From: Capnocytophaga sp. oral taxon 878
GTDB lineage: Bacteria > Bacteroidota > Bacteroidia > Flavobacteriales > Flavobacteriaceae
Length of the DNA: 64,000 bases
NCBI RefSeq assembly: GCF_002999135.1
Contig: NZ_CP027229.1
Location: 1,821,001 to 1,885,000, forward strand
Direction of reading: 5' to 3'
Notes under the pieces: model-generated
What the model was told of the DNA's origin: nothing
Database searches by the model: none
The model's input: the letters and a program-made list of their open reading frames with translations, nothing else
Shown: positions 10,238 through 18,342 of the stretch, piece after piece
Numbering within the stretch: the stretch's first letter is position 1
Layout: each line of letters starts with the position of its first letter
Program-made: the position numbers and the translations under genes

Positions 10238-10819
10238 ATGTTAGAATACCTTATTGAAAAAGATAAGCAACTATTATGTTACCTAAATGGAATGGGTACT
10301 CCTGCGGCTGATAGCTTTTGGCTATTCATCACCCACCCCCTTGCCTCGGTACCCTTATACTTGTGCTTATTATACTTTTGTTTTAAGTATTTTCACTGGA
10401 AACAAGTAGTGCTTATCTTGGTATTCATAGCATTAATTATCACTACTACTGACCAATTAGCTAACGCTTTTAAATACGGATTTCAACGTTTTCGCCCCTG
10501 CCATGATGAAACACTTATCAATGAAATGCGTATGGTAATTTGTGGGGGTAAATACGGTTTCTTTTCGGCTCACGCTGCTAATACTATGGTTATAGCTGTC
10601 TTTTTTAGTTTGCTGCTGAAAAAATACATACGCTACATAGTTCCGCTGCTATTATTATGGTCGGTGATTGTGAGTTATAGTCGTATTTATTTAGGGGTAC
10701 ACTTCCCTGGTGATATACTTGTAGGACTTGCTATTGGTGCTCTTTTAGCTTCTTTGTTCTATCGCCTTTTTTTATTTACAGAAAAGAAACTTAAACTTCC
10801 AACTAAAGAAGAAGCTTAA
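10238..10819 (+). CDS. PAP2-family membrane phosphatase
   Basis: The 193-residue protein carries all three acid-phosphatase motifs of the PAP2 superfamily: K79-x6-RP in KYGFQRFRP, SAH at 110-112 in GFFSAHAANT, and SRIYLGVHFPGD with Arg149, His155 and Asp159. Four or five hydrophobic segments surround them, which suits an inner-membrane enzyme acting on a lipid phosphate such as undecaprenyl diphosphate or phosphatidylglycerol phosphate. The substrate cannot be read from the sequence. It starts 3 bases after the helicase stop codon and is followed 24 bases later by the DUF2851 gene, so the three are likely co-transcribed. Confidence 0.9.
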   Translation: MLEYLIEKDKQLLCYLNGMGTPAADSFWLFITHPLASVPLYLCLLYFCFKYFHWKQVVLILVFIALIITTTDQLANAFKYGFQRFRPCHDETLINEMRMVICGGKYGFFSAHAANTMVIAVFFSLLLKKYIRYIVPLLLLWSVIVSYSRIYLGVHFPGDILVGLAIGALLASLFYRLFLFTEKKLKLPTKEEA

Positions 10820-10843
10820 TCTTCTTGTTTTTCGTTAAAAACT

Positions 10844-12112
10844 ATGAAAGAAGATTTCTTACACTACCTTTGGAAATACAAGAAAATACCACTGAATACT
10901 GTACTTGTTACGGGTGAAAATCTAGAGATCCTCTCCTTTGGTGCTTATAATTCTCTTTCAGGTCCTGATTTCCAAAATGCGAAACTAATTATAGGCGAGC
11001 AGCAATGGGCGGGTAATGTAGAAATGCACCTTAAATCATCATATTGGTATGCGCATGGCCATGAGAGTGATCCTGCTTACCGGAATGTAATTTTGCATGT
11101 GGTATGGGAGCACGATATAGATGTATTTGATGGTAATAACCAGCCGATTCCTACCTTAGAACTGCGAAACTTAATTGCTCCTGAACTTCTGGAGAGATAT
11201 AAAACAACTATAGCTTCAGCTCACCAATTTATTCCTTGTGAAAGGGAATACTTTAGTGTACCTACTATTACTTCGGTTGGGTGGAGTGAACGCCTTTTTG
11301 TAGAACGTTTGGAAGAGAAAGCTGCTGCTGTATATGAACTTCGCAAAGATGTTAATTCTGATTGGGAGAAGGTGCTTTTTTGTATGCTTCTCAAATCTTT
11401 TGGAGGTACTGTAAATGGTGAAGCTTTCTTACAACTTGGCAAACAGCTTGATTTTAGTATCATTCGTAAAGAGCGCTCACACGCCTTGCATTTAGAAGCG
11501 CTGCTACTGGGGCAAGCGGGCTTACTACCTAAGGAAAGTGAACTTACTTACCCTCAAGAATTGGCTCAAAATTACAGCTATCTGCAGCAGAAATACAACT
11601 TAACTACTTCCTCCTTAAAAATACACTTCACAGGACTACGCCCTCAAGGATTTCCTACTATCAGGCTATCGCAACTGGCTCAATTATATGAGGCACACGA
11701 GGGGCTTTTTTCACAACTTATAGAGGCTAATACTCCTACTGCTATGAAACAGCTTTTTGCTGTAGGCGCCTCTGCCTATTGGGAAACCCACTATACTTTT
11801 TCCAAAACTTCAAAAAAAGTAAAAAAGCCTATTAGTGCGAGTCTTGTTACCCTTATTTGGATAAATGTGGTTATCCCATTGAAATATGCGTACTACCAAT
11901 ATTTGGGTAAAGATATGAGTGAGTCTCTGATAGCTGAAATACGTTCTGTTCCGCCTGAAAGTAATAATATTATCAGCCAATTTGGCTTATTAGGAGCTTC
12001 TGTTCTTTCTGCTTTTGATACCCAAGCCTTGTTACAACAATACAAACATTATTGCCAGCACAAACGCTGCTTAAACTGTGCTATAGGGATTTCGATTTTA
12101 GGCAGGAAATAA
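10844..12112 (+). CDS. DUF2851 family protein
   Basis: The 422-residue protein begins MKEDFLHYLWKYKKIP and continues with LSGPDFQNAKLIIGEQQWAGNVEMHLKSSYWYAHGH, the hallmark N-terminus of DUF2851, a family found almost only in Bacteroidota. The N-terminal part looks like a compact alpha/beta domain and the C-terminal part like an all-helical one. Four cysteines cluster near the end (CQHKRCLNCAIG), which could bind a metal. There is no signal peptide. It closes the helicase-PAP2-DUF2851 gene run. I know of no established function. Confidence 0.85.
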   Translation: MKEDFLHYLWKYKKIPLNTVLVTGENLEILSFGAYNSLSGPDFQNAKLIIGEQQWAGNVEMHLKSSYWYAHGHESDPAYRNVILHVVWEHDIDVFDGNNQPIPTLELRNLIAPELLERYKTTIASAHQFIPCEREYFSVPTITSVGWSERLFVERLEEKAAAVYELRKDVNSDWEKVLFCMLLKSFGGTVNGEAFLQLGKQLDFSIIRKERSHALHLEALLLGQAGLLPKESELTYPQELAQNYSYLQQKYNLTTSSLKIHFTGLRPQGFPTIRLSQLAQLYEAHEGLFSQLIEANTPTAMKQLFAVGASAYWETHYTFSKTSKKVKKPISASLVTLIWINVVIPLKYAYYQYLGKDMSESLIAEIRSVPPESNNIISQFGLLGASVLSAFDTQALLQQYKHYCQHKRCLNCAIGISILGRK

Positions 12113-12344
12113 ATCTTTTTCTTCCCAATATGCCAAAGAACAAAGTAATTTTCTAGAACTTTTACTGTGCAAAATTGGTATGATTGGGTTTGTTATACAA
12201 ATAGTTGTAGCAGCACGGAACAGTTTTGTAAAGTTTAAAATAGCTAATAGGGTTGATTACAAGGATTTTGATACTAGCTTGCTAACTGTGATTCTTCTTA
12301 CTAACTATGGTTCGCGAGATACCCGGTTGCGCCAGCGAGATGAC

Positions 12345-12388
12345 TATCCTTCGTTTATACTTCGTTTATCCTTCGTTTATCGTTCGTT
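12345..12388 (-). repeat. 44-bp element of four 11-bp units, short copy E
   Basis: On the minus strand the units are AACGAACGATA, AACGAAGGATA, AACGAAGTATA and AACGAAGGATA, followed by GTCATCTC. The gap 12113-12484 between two convergent genes (DUF2851 and the ATPase) holds this element and nothing else I can support. The open frame across it is an artefact of the repeat, which reads YPSF.LRLSFV on this side. Confidence 0.85.
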
Positions 12389-12484
12389 CAGGGAGTATCT
12401 ATCTTTCTGGAAATCTGGAGGTTACTTATATTTATCTTCTTAAATATCTGTAAAATAGATGTTTATATTTTGAGGTGAAGGGAG

Positions 12485-13252
12485 TTAAATACGTTGTAAA
12501 AATTTATGCCAGCCTTCAGTATCTTCTTTTAGACTGTAGTCCTTATATACCTGATCAAACTCACGGAAAAAAGCACGAGGGTTATTAAGAAAGTTTTTGG
12601 CAACTATATAGTGGTCTACTTCTTCTAAATGAGTCCTTTTCATCTCTTTTTTGGTAATTTGGTAAATGACTGCATCGGGCATTGCCATTAGTATGGGTGA
12701 ATGGGTTGTGATAATGAACTGAGAATCAAAATCTTCTAAGTGTTTTTTGATAAGATAAATCATATCAATCTGATGTAAAGGAGACATTGCGTTTTCGGGC
12801 TCATCTAATATAAAAAGACCCTTACGTTTCATTTTTTGAAAGAGAATATGGAAAAAAGCTTGACCATGAGAAAAAGAAGAAAGATTTTGCCCATAAGTGT
12901 AAAGCATATTCTTTTTAAAGCTTTCATTGGAATTTAAGACATAATCACCAAAGTCCTCTGAACGGAAGAAGAAACCAGAAGGATCTTGTATCATATCAAT
13001 TTCTAAAGATTCAGCAAGATCTCTAATAGGTTCAAATAATTTTTCTTGAAAGCCCAACATATTATTAATACGAGGTAAATTCAGTTTACAAGCAATGGTT
13101 TCGATAAGGGTAGATTTTCCTACTCCATTATCACCTACAATAAAGGTTACCCGTTGGTCAAGGTTGATACTTTTAGCATAACGTATGGCTTCAGTATCAT
13201 AAGGATATCCAATAGTTCTATGTGTTTGAATATTTACAGAACGAATATACAT
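12485..13252 (-). CDS. AAA/ABC-like P-loop ATPase (COG3910-like)
   Basis: The 255-residue stand-alone ATPase has Walker A GDNGVGKST at 40-48, an ABC-like signature SSFSHGQ near residue 120, Walker B GLFILDEPE near 145 and a switch histidine in TTHSPILMA. This layout matches single-domain predicted ATPases of the SMC/ABC clan (COG3910-like), which are soluble and not membrane transporters. It is the last gene of a run on the minus strand and starts 8 bases after the stop of the 128-residue protein. The operon context with polysaccharide export genes is unusual and its partner is unknown. Confidence 0.8.
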   Translation of the reverse strand: MYIRSVNIQTHRTIGYPYDTEAIRYAKSINLDQRVTFIVGDNGVGKSTLIETIACKLNLPRINNMLGFQEKLFEPIRDLAESLEIDMIQDPSGFFFRSEDFGDYVLNSNESFKKNMLYTYGQNLSSFSHGQAFFHILFQKMKRKGLFILDEPENAMSPLHQIDMIYLIKKHLEDFDSQFIITTHSPILMAMPDAVIYQITKKEMKRTHLEEVDHYIVAKNFLNNPRAFFREFDQVYKDYSLKEDTEGWHKFLQRI

Positions 13253-13260
13253 ATCTTTGC

Positions 13261-13647
13261 TTATATTTTTAGTTGTAACGCCTCGTTATAAGCACTTTCA
13301 AAAGCTAGAAGATTAATGCCTGTTGTGATATGCTGGGCTTGGAAGTAAGTGAGTAGCTTTTCAGTAGGTAGATAGCCCCCATATCCTTTAATTGCACTGT
13401 AGAAACACTGGTTACCTGCTTGGTATGCAGTAGCCAAATGGGCTATGGTAATGCCTTGCTGGGTTATGGAAGGTATTTCGTCTTCTAAACAGAAGATTTG
13501 AGTAGAGGTGTTTGAAAAGTCTAAGTTTTCGGTTAAAGGGAATAGTTCAGCTTTAAGGGCAATCCCATAAAAACCAACAGCCAATAAGGATTGTAAGTAA
13601 TCCTTATTGGCTGTTGTTACACATTCTATAAGTTGTAGATTGTTCAT
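13261..13647 (-). CDS. Protein of unknown function in the export operon
   Basis: The 128-residue soluble protein begins MNNLQLIECVTTANKDYL. It has no signal peptide, no long hydrophobic segment and no motif I recognise. It contains mixed alpha/beta-looking text such as GITIAHLATAYQAGNQCFY and ends YNEALQLKI. Its ATG overlaps the stop codon of the HAD hydrolase by 4 bases (ATGA), so it is translationally coupled to it. The next gene, an ATPase, starts 8 bases after its stop codon. The tight packing is the main evidence that it is a real gene. Confidence 0.7.
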   Translation of the reverse strand: MNNLQLIECVTTANKDYLQSLLAVGFYGIALKAELFPLTENLDFSNTSTQIFCLEDEIPSITQQGITIAHLATAYQAGNQCFYSAIKGYGGYLPTEKLLTYFQAQHITTGINLLAFESAYNEALQLKI

Positions 13648-14273
13648 AACAATTCTTTCATTGTTTGTATCCGTTTATTGGCTGCGCTCAAATCTTGCCC
13701 TCCAGATAGCGGATTATCAAAGCCTATACACTGCATTCTGGCATTTTTAGCTGCTTTTATGCCATTAGTGCTATCTTCAATTACCGTAAATTGTGCTGGG
13801 GGTAAGTTATAGCACTGTGCTACTTTCAAGAAAATCTCGGGGTTGGGCTTGCTGTATTGTACATCGTCACCGCTCATTATCACCTCAAAATAAGAGTCTA
13901 TACCTGTTTGTTGGGTGAATATGTTTATCAACTTTCGGGGGGAGGAGGAGGCAAGGGATAGATGTTTTCCTTGTGCTTTAAACTTCTCTAGTACTTCTTT
14001 TACATAAGGAACTAAGGGCACTTGTATCTCTGGCAAGCGTTTAAAGAAGTAATCACGATGAAACTGCATCAGTTCTTCCACAGTTTCTGTACGTGCTGCA
14101 TCATGTTTTACTTTTTCCCACATTGGATAAGCCGACATACCTGTAAGAGTTTCAATATAGAACTTATCAAAAGGAATTCCTTTCTCCTGAAAAGTTTCAT
14201 ATATGAGTTGTTGATGCATAGGCTCACTGTCCAATAGCACCCCATCCATATCAAATATAATATGATTAGTCAT
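13644..14273 (-). CDS. HAD-superfamily hydrolase (beta-phosphoglucomutase-like)
   Basis: The 209-residue protein has the HAD motif I FDMDGVLLDSEP with nucleophile Asp8 and acid Asp10, a helical cap (residues about 16-80), motif II LASSSPRK, the motif III lysine in KPNPEIFLK, and motif IV VIEDSTNGIKAA. This is the beta-phosphoglucomutase/phosphatase subfamily, so it most likely acts on a phosphosugar, but the sequence does not settle mutase against phosphatase. Its start overlaps the end of the Wzz gene by 8 bases and its end overlaps the next gene by 4, so it is embedded in the export operon. Confidence 0.88.
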   Translation of the reverse strand: MTNHIIFDMDGVLLDSEPMHQQLIYETFQEKGIPFDKFYIETLTGMSAYPMWEKVKHDAARTETVEELMQFHRDYFFKRLPEIQVPLVPYVKEVLEKFKAQGKHLSLASSSPRKLINIFTQQTGIDSYFEVIMSGDDVQYSKPNPEIFLKVAQCYNLPPAQFTVIEDSTNGIKAAKNARMQCIGFDNPLSGGQDLSAANKRIQTMKELL

Positions 14274-15348
14274 TAGCAGCTTGTTGTTTAGCTTTTAGTT
14301 GTTTTCTAAAATCACTTATAAATACACTTCCTATACCTACTACCAAACCTATAAACATCCAAATGGCTATAATCATTATTCGATTTGGCTTTGAGCGTTC
14401 ATTAGGTACACTTACAGGTTCAATAATTGTGAAAATAGGTTGGTCTTCTTTTAACTTAATACGCTTAGTTTCTAGTTGTTTTGCTAACTCAGTATATACA
14501 CTGAAAGCTAAGTTATATTCGGCTTGTAATTGTTGCAAACGTGTTTGAGGCAAATTACTAAAGAGGTCTCTGTTACGATCTTGAAACTGAGCTACAGCAT
14601 ATTGTTTTTCTTTAGCGTCTTTCTCTGCTTCAGCACAACGCTGTCGCACAAAATCGTATTCTTCTTTAGCTTTTTGTAATTTGAACTCTGTTACAGTTTC
14701 TTGTAGCAACTGTTGTGCTGCTTGTAACATCTGTGCCGAAGGCAAGGCTTCAGGCATTGCACAAGATAAGGTAATAAGCCCCTCTTTTTCATTCAAATTA
14801 ATTTTAAGTCGAGTATCTATACTATTCAATATACCTCGTTCTTCCTTGCTAAGACTCATAATTTGAGTAGTATCTGCAATACTAAGAGCAGGTTCTGGAG
14901 CTGGTGTACTGCTAAATACACTCATAATGCGCCCCATAAGGCTGGGCTTAGTATGTTTTTGGCAATATTCTTCATAGGTAATAGGCTGAGGTATATCAGA
15001 AAAAGTCAGCTTTGTTTGTGCTAATTTCTTTCTGAAAGGTACACTTTCTACAATTTTAGGATATGTAGTAAGAGGTAACATCTCAGAACTTCCTCCTCCA
15101 ATGCTAATACCCGCCAATGCCGCCAAACCACCTAAGTTACTACCTCCTTTACTTTCTGTTTGTGGCACTACTATAGTAGTTGCTGTATATTCTTTAGCCG
15201 AGAAAAGAGCTATTAAGATCCCTATCACCAAGAAAACTAAAGTAATAAGAAATATTCGTTTGCGTGCCGACCATATTTTTTGAATCAGTGCTATTAAGTC
15301 TATCTCATCCTCTTCAGGGGCATTAATTGCCTTTGTAGTCGCTTCCAT
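14266..15348 (-). CDS. Wzz-family chain-length determinant / polysaccharide co-polymerase
   Basis: The 360-residue inner-membrane protein has the Wzz layout. A short cytoplasmic N-terminus (DEIDLIALIQKIWSARKRI) is followed by a transmembrane segment at about 34-53, a long periplasmic coiled-coil region (residues about 150-300, rich in Glu, Lys and Gln), and a second transmembrane segment near 325-347 preceded by the proline-containing PVSVPNERSKPNR. There is no C-terminal tyrosine kinase domain. Such proteins set the length of surface polysaccharide and pair with an outer-membrane exporter, which is the gene 2 bases upstream. Confidence 0.9.
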   Translation of the reverse strand: MEATTKAINAPEEDEIDLIALIQKIWSARKRIFLITLVFLVIGILIALFSAKEYTATTIVVPQTESKGGSNLGGLAALAGISIGGGSSEMLPLTTYPKIVESVPFRKKLAQTKLTFSDIPQPITYEEYCQKHTKPSLMGRIMSVFSSTPAPEPALSIADTTQIMSLSKEERGILNSIDTRLKINLNEKEGLITLSCAMPEALPSAQMLQAAQQLLQETVTEFKLQKAKEEYDFVRQRCAEAEKDAKEKQYAVAQFQDRNRDLFSNLPQTRLQQLQAEYNLAFSVYTELAKQLETKRIKLKEDQPIFTIIEPVSVPNERSKPNRIMIIAIWMFIGLVVGIGSVFISDFRKQLKAKQQAAND

Positions 15349-15350
15349 AG

Positions 15351-17819
15351 TTAATTTTTTAATACATTGTAAATAAGTACACCCATAGTAGTTATAGCCG
15401 AAATAATACCTACTGTTTCACCTGTTGATAAGCGTTGACGCTCAGGTTTTGATGGCACTATAATAATAGCCCCAGGCTCTAAACTTGGGTAGTTATTAAA
15501 AAACAATGAGGTACGAGTTGCTTTAATATCACCATTAGCATACAATACATAAACCGAACTCTTTTTAGCTCTGCTACTAAAACCTCCTGCTTGTTCTATA
15601 TATCTACGCAATGATTGTCCGCTTTGGTAACGTACCAGTGAAGGTGCTAATACTTCACCACGTATCTCTATAGTCTGTTTTTCCGATGGTATCATCAGCA
15701 TATCGCCTTCATTAAGCAATAAGTCGTATTTGCTGTGTTTATTCTTTAATATTTTATCCAAATCAATACCTATACGATATTCACTAGTCTTCTTAGCTGC
15801 TTTTTTAAGTGATTGGGTACTATCATTTGCTTCCTCAAGACTTACCAAATCATTTAAAAAGTCTTCTTGCTGTATTTCTCCTTCATCTGTCTTCTTGCGA
15901 ACTAAAGTAGCGCCTGCTTTATAAGCATAAGGAGTAAACCCGCCTACGCGATCCAAAAGGTCTGATATACGTTCATTCTTACTTTGTATGCTATACACCC
16001 CTGGGTATAATACTTCTCCCATTACCGATACCGTTTGCATAGGCGTAAATCCTTTAATATAACGTACCGAAACTATATCATTAGGCTGCAAAGTAAGCGA
16101 CTCTCCTTCTGGCTTCAATTCATTATTAGACGATACTTTAAATACCTGACTTAGCCTCTGGAAGTTACCATCATTCTGCTCTCTAAAAACCTCTATTACC
16201 GAAGGATCAGCTCCGTTAGAAAGTCCTCCTGCCAAAGATATCGCATCCTCTACCTTCATATCTTCCATATACGCCAATTCACGTGGCTTATTTACAGCTC
16301 CTTCTACTTTTACAAAGCGTTTAAACTGTAATGAATCCTTATAGAAAATATATAAACTATCATTATCCTTTAGCGGAATATTATCCTTTTTCTCTAGAAG
16401 ATCTTTTACCGAAAAACTAAGTGTTTTATAATCCACACGGTTTTCAGTACGGAAAATAAGTCCCCTATTCAATGACGCATCCTTTTTCACTCCATTAGCT
16501 TTATTCAAAAGGTCAAGTGCGGTCATCCCTTCTCTAAACTCATACACACCTGGCTGGTACACTGCCCCTCCTATGCTAAGTCTATTTTGGTACTCATCAG
16601 TTATTTGGTGCACTTTCAGGCGGTCTCCATTTTGCATCTTTAGTTTTGAAATATCTGCAAATGATATCTCTTTCACCTCACGTTTTGCCTCTTTAATGCG
16701 TTCCAGCACTAAGGTATTTGTAAAGGCATCAGAGGTAAATCCTCCAAAAAAGCTCACCAAGTTCGCCAGTGTCTCATTATCCAATGTTTCATAAAAACCT
16801 TTGCGCTTTACCTCTCCTTCTACCCACACACGGTTTTTGTAAGGCGATACTACTATCACATCTTGGTCTTGCAACCCAATATTGCCCTTTTCCGAACCAT
16901 TGATAAGAAAATCATAAATATCAAATGTAGCTACCTTCTTTCCTCCTCTCACAAGGTTTATCTCACGAAAAGTCCCGTTTTCCGACGGACCTCCACATGC
17001 ATACAAAGCATTCAATACTGTCGAAAGTGAGCTAAGCGAGTAAGTACCTGGCACTACTACCTCACCAATGATGTTAACCTTCACTGTACGCACTTGGGTA
17101 ATGGTAACCCCTGTATGTATCTTAGCATAACTACCATCAGGTGCCGATATACCCGAATAAATACGTTTCAAAAACGCATTTATCTTAGTCTTTACCTCAG
17201 CAAACGAAAGTCCTCCCACATGTATACGCCCTACTCCATTTAAGAAAATATTCCCTTCGGCATCTACTTTTTGCTTAAAATTACCTTCCGTTGCCCCCCA
17301 TACTTCCACCAATAGCTCATCACCAGGACCTACTTGGTAGTTCTCTGGCGTTGCCATATTCAAGTTCGGGGTAAATGATATTTTAGGATTTTTGAAAAAA
17401 TCCATCCCAAATATAACCTTCTTCTTATCTTTTTTTACTTCGTCCTCCTCTACAGGCTCTTTCTTTTCTTTGCCAGTATAACCAAAGATATCATCTTCAT
17501 CAGCAGGCTTGCGAAGCTTGTCGTTATCAGTTGCCGTTTTGCTTTTATTAGTGGCACTACCCAACTGTAAAATACGCTGTTTCAGCTTCATAGCTTGCTG
17601 CTCTTGCATACCACGAGCACGCGCCATAGCCACAAACTGATCCACAGTATACCCCTGCGCTTGGGCTCTCCCCCAAGCATTTTGTATCTGGCTATCCGTT
17701 AAATTATCAACATTTACAGTGGTAATATCCACGTTGTTAGATGCATTGTTATTTACCTGAGCCACAGCTATAACCGAAGTAAAAAACAAGCAAAACAAGA
17801 AAATCTTTAATTTCAACAT
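15351..17819 (-). CDS. SLBB-domain polysaccharide export protein (Wza-like)
   Basis: The 822-residue protein begins MLKLKIFLFCLFF and has a cleavable signal ending near AVAQ. A charged low-complexity stretch follows (DEDDIFGYTGKEKKEPVEEDE). The Poly_export domain then starts at NYQVGPGDELLVEVWG near residue 160. After it come six SLBB-type units, seen as repeated V.V.GEV..PG.Y patterns (IIGEVVVPGTY, VEGEVKRKGFY, IGGAVYQPGVY, VEGAVNKPREL, VMGEVLYPGVY, IRGEVLAPSLV). The C-terminus is a hydrophobic segment (VGIISAITTMGVLIYNV). It should form the outer-membrane or periplasmic conduit for a surface polysaccharide. It leads a five-gene operon from the promoter at 17844-17875. An in-frame codon at 17846 lies inside the promoter and is rejected. 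Confidence 0.93.
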   Translation of the reverse strand: MLKLKIFLFCLFFTSVIAVAQVNNNASNNVDITTVNVDNLTDSQIQNAWGRAQAQGYTVDQFVAMARARGMQEQQAMKLKQRILQLGSATNKSKTATDNDKLRKPADEDDIFGYTGKEKKEPVEEDEVKKDKKKVIFGMDFFKNPKISFTPNLNMATPENYQVGPGDELLVEVWGATEGNFKQKVDAEGNIFLNGVGRIHVGGLSFAEVKTKINAFLKRIYSGISAPDGSYAKIHTGVTITQVRTVKVNIIGEVVVPGTYSLSSLSTVLNALYACGGPSENGTFREINLVRGGKKVATFDIYDFLINGSEKGNIGLQDQDVIVVSPYKNRVWVEGEVKRKGFYETLDNETLANLVSFFGGFTSDAFTNTLVLERIKEAKREVKEISFADISKLKMQNGDRLKVHQITDEYQNRLSIGGAVYQPGVYEFREGMTALDLLNKANGVKKDASLNRGLIFRTENRVDYKTLSFSVKDLLEKKDNIPLKDNDSLYIFYKDSLQFKRFVKVEGAVNKPRELAYMEDMKVEDAISLAGGLSNGADPSVIEVFREQNDGNFQRLSQVFKVSSNNELKPEGESLTLQPNDIVSVRYIKGFTPMQTVSVMGEVLYPGVYSIQSKNERISDLLDRVGGFTPYAYKAGATLVRKKTDEGEIQQEDFLNDLVSLEEANDSTQSLKKAAKKTSEYRIGIDLDKILKNKHSKYDLLLNEGDMLMIPSEKQTIEIRGEVLAPSLVRYQSGQSLRRYIEQAGGFSSRAKKSSVYVLYANGDIKATRTSLFFNNYPSLEPGAIIIVPSKPERQRLSTGETVGIISAITTMGVLIYNVLKN

Positions 17820-17843
17820 TTCTAAATGAATAGTTTTAGGGCG

Positions 17844-17875
17844 CAAAATTACAAATAATTTACCAATTTACAAAA
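17844..17875 (-). promoter_or_regulatory. Promoter of the SLBB/Wzz operon
   Basis: The minus strand reads TTTTG, 19 bases, TAATTTTG, ending 25 bases before the ATG at 17819. It is the only promoter visible for the five-gene run. Confidence 0.75.
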
Positions 17876-17889
17876 CTTATATTTAAATT

Positions 17890-18275
17890 GATATGGCGTT
17901 TTCTTCTCATCAAACCATAACCACAAAACCTCTAAAAACACCCCCTCTCTTAACATTAAAAAATTCTCACTTATTTTCCTTTTTCCTTGCCAATATCTCA
18001 AAAATATCCATCCTCACTCTCCACCCCCCTACCACTTATCTCCCACCTGATAATCACCTCTTTCTGCCCCACCCTTTTACCCCTTACCTCTTATCTTTTA
18101 CCTACTTTAAACGAACCTATAACGAAGGATAAACGAACTATAAACGAAGGATAAAAGTCACTCCTTTGGTTTTCAGTCACTTCATCTCCCCTATCCTTCT
18201 TTGCCAAATTCGCAACAAAACTCCCCAAACATTGCATTTTCCTCAATCCCCTAAAAACAAGAAAAGCCAATGCAC
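17890..18275 (+). repeat. Long intergenic element, copy A (11-bp units at 18110-18153)
   Basis: It lies between the SLBB gene promoter and the ABC permease gene. Blocks in order are AAAAAATTCTCAC (about 17947), GCCAATATCTCAAAAA (about 17989), CCTACCACTTATCTCCCACC, TGATAATCA, a pyrimidine run, TACTTTAA, four 11-bp units (AACGAACCTAT, AACGAAGGATA, AACGAACTATA, AACGAAGGATA), then TTTGCCAAATTCGCAACAAA, ACTCCCCAAACATTGCATTT and CCTCAATCCCC. It is the closest relative of copy D at 2880-3225. No convincing gene lies in the 520-base gap. Confidence 0.85.
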
Positions 18276-18342
18276 TCACTCGTGCATTGGCCAATTCTCG
18301 AATTTATTAACTTTAAATCAACACCCTGTTTATTCTAAATAA

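Noticed and set aside
12180..12443. Open frame of 87 codons in the DUF2851/ATPase gap
   Set aside because: It crosses the 11-bp repeat element (reading YPSF.LRLSFV), has no motif or promoter, and the same peptide appears wherever the element is read in this direction.
17893..18294. Open frames on both strands (17893-18132 and 18091-18294)
   Set aside because: Both lie in long repeat element copy A. The low-complexity Pro/Leu/Thr text comes from the pyrimidine-rich tract and the 11-mers.
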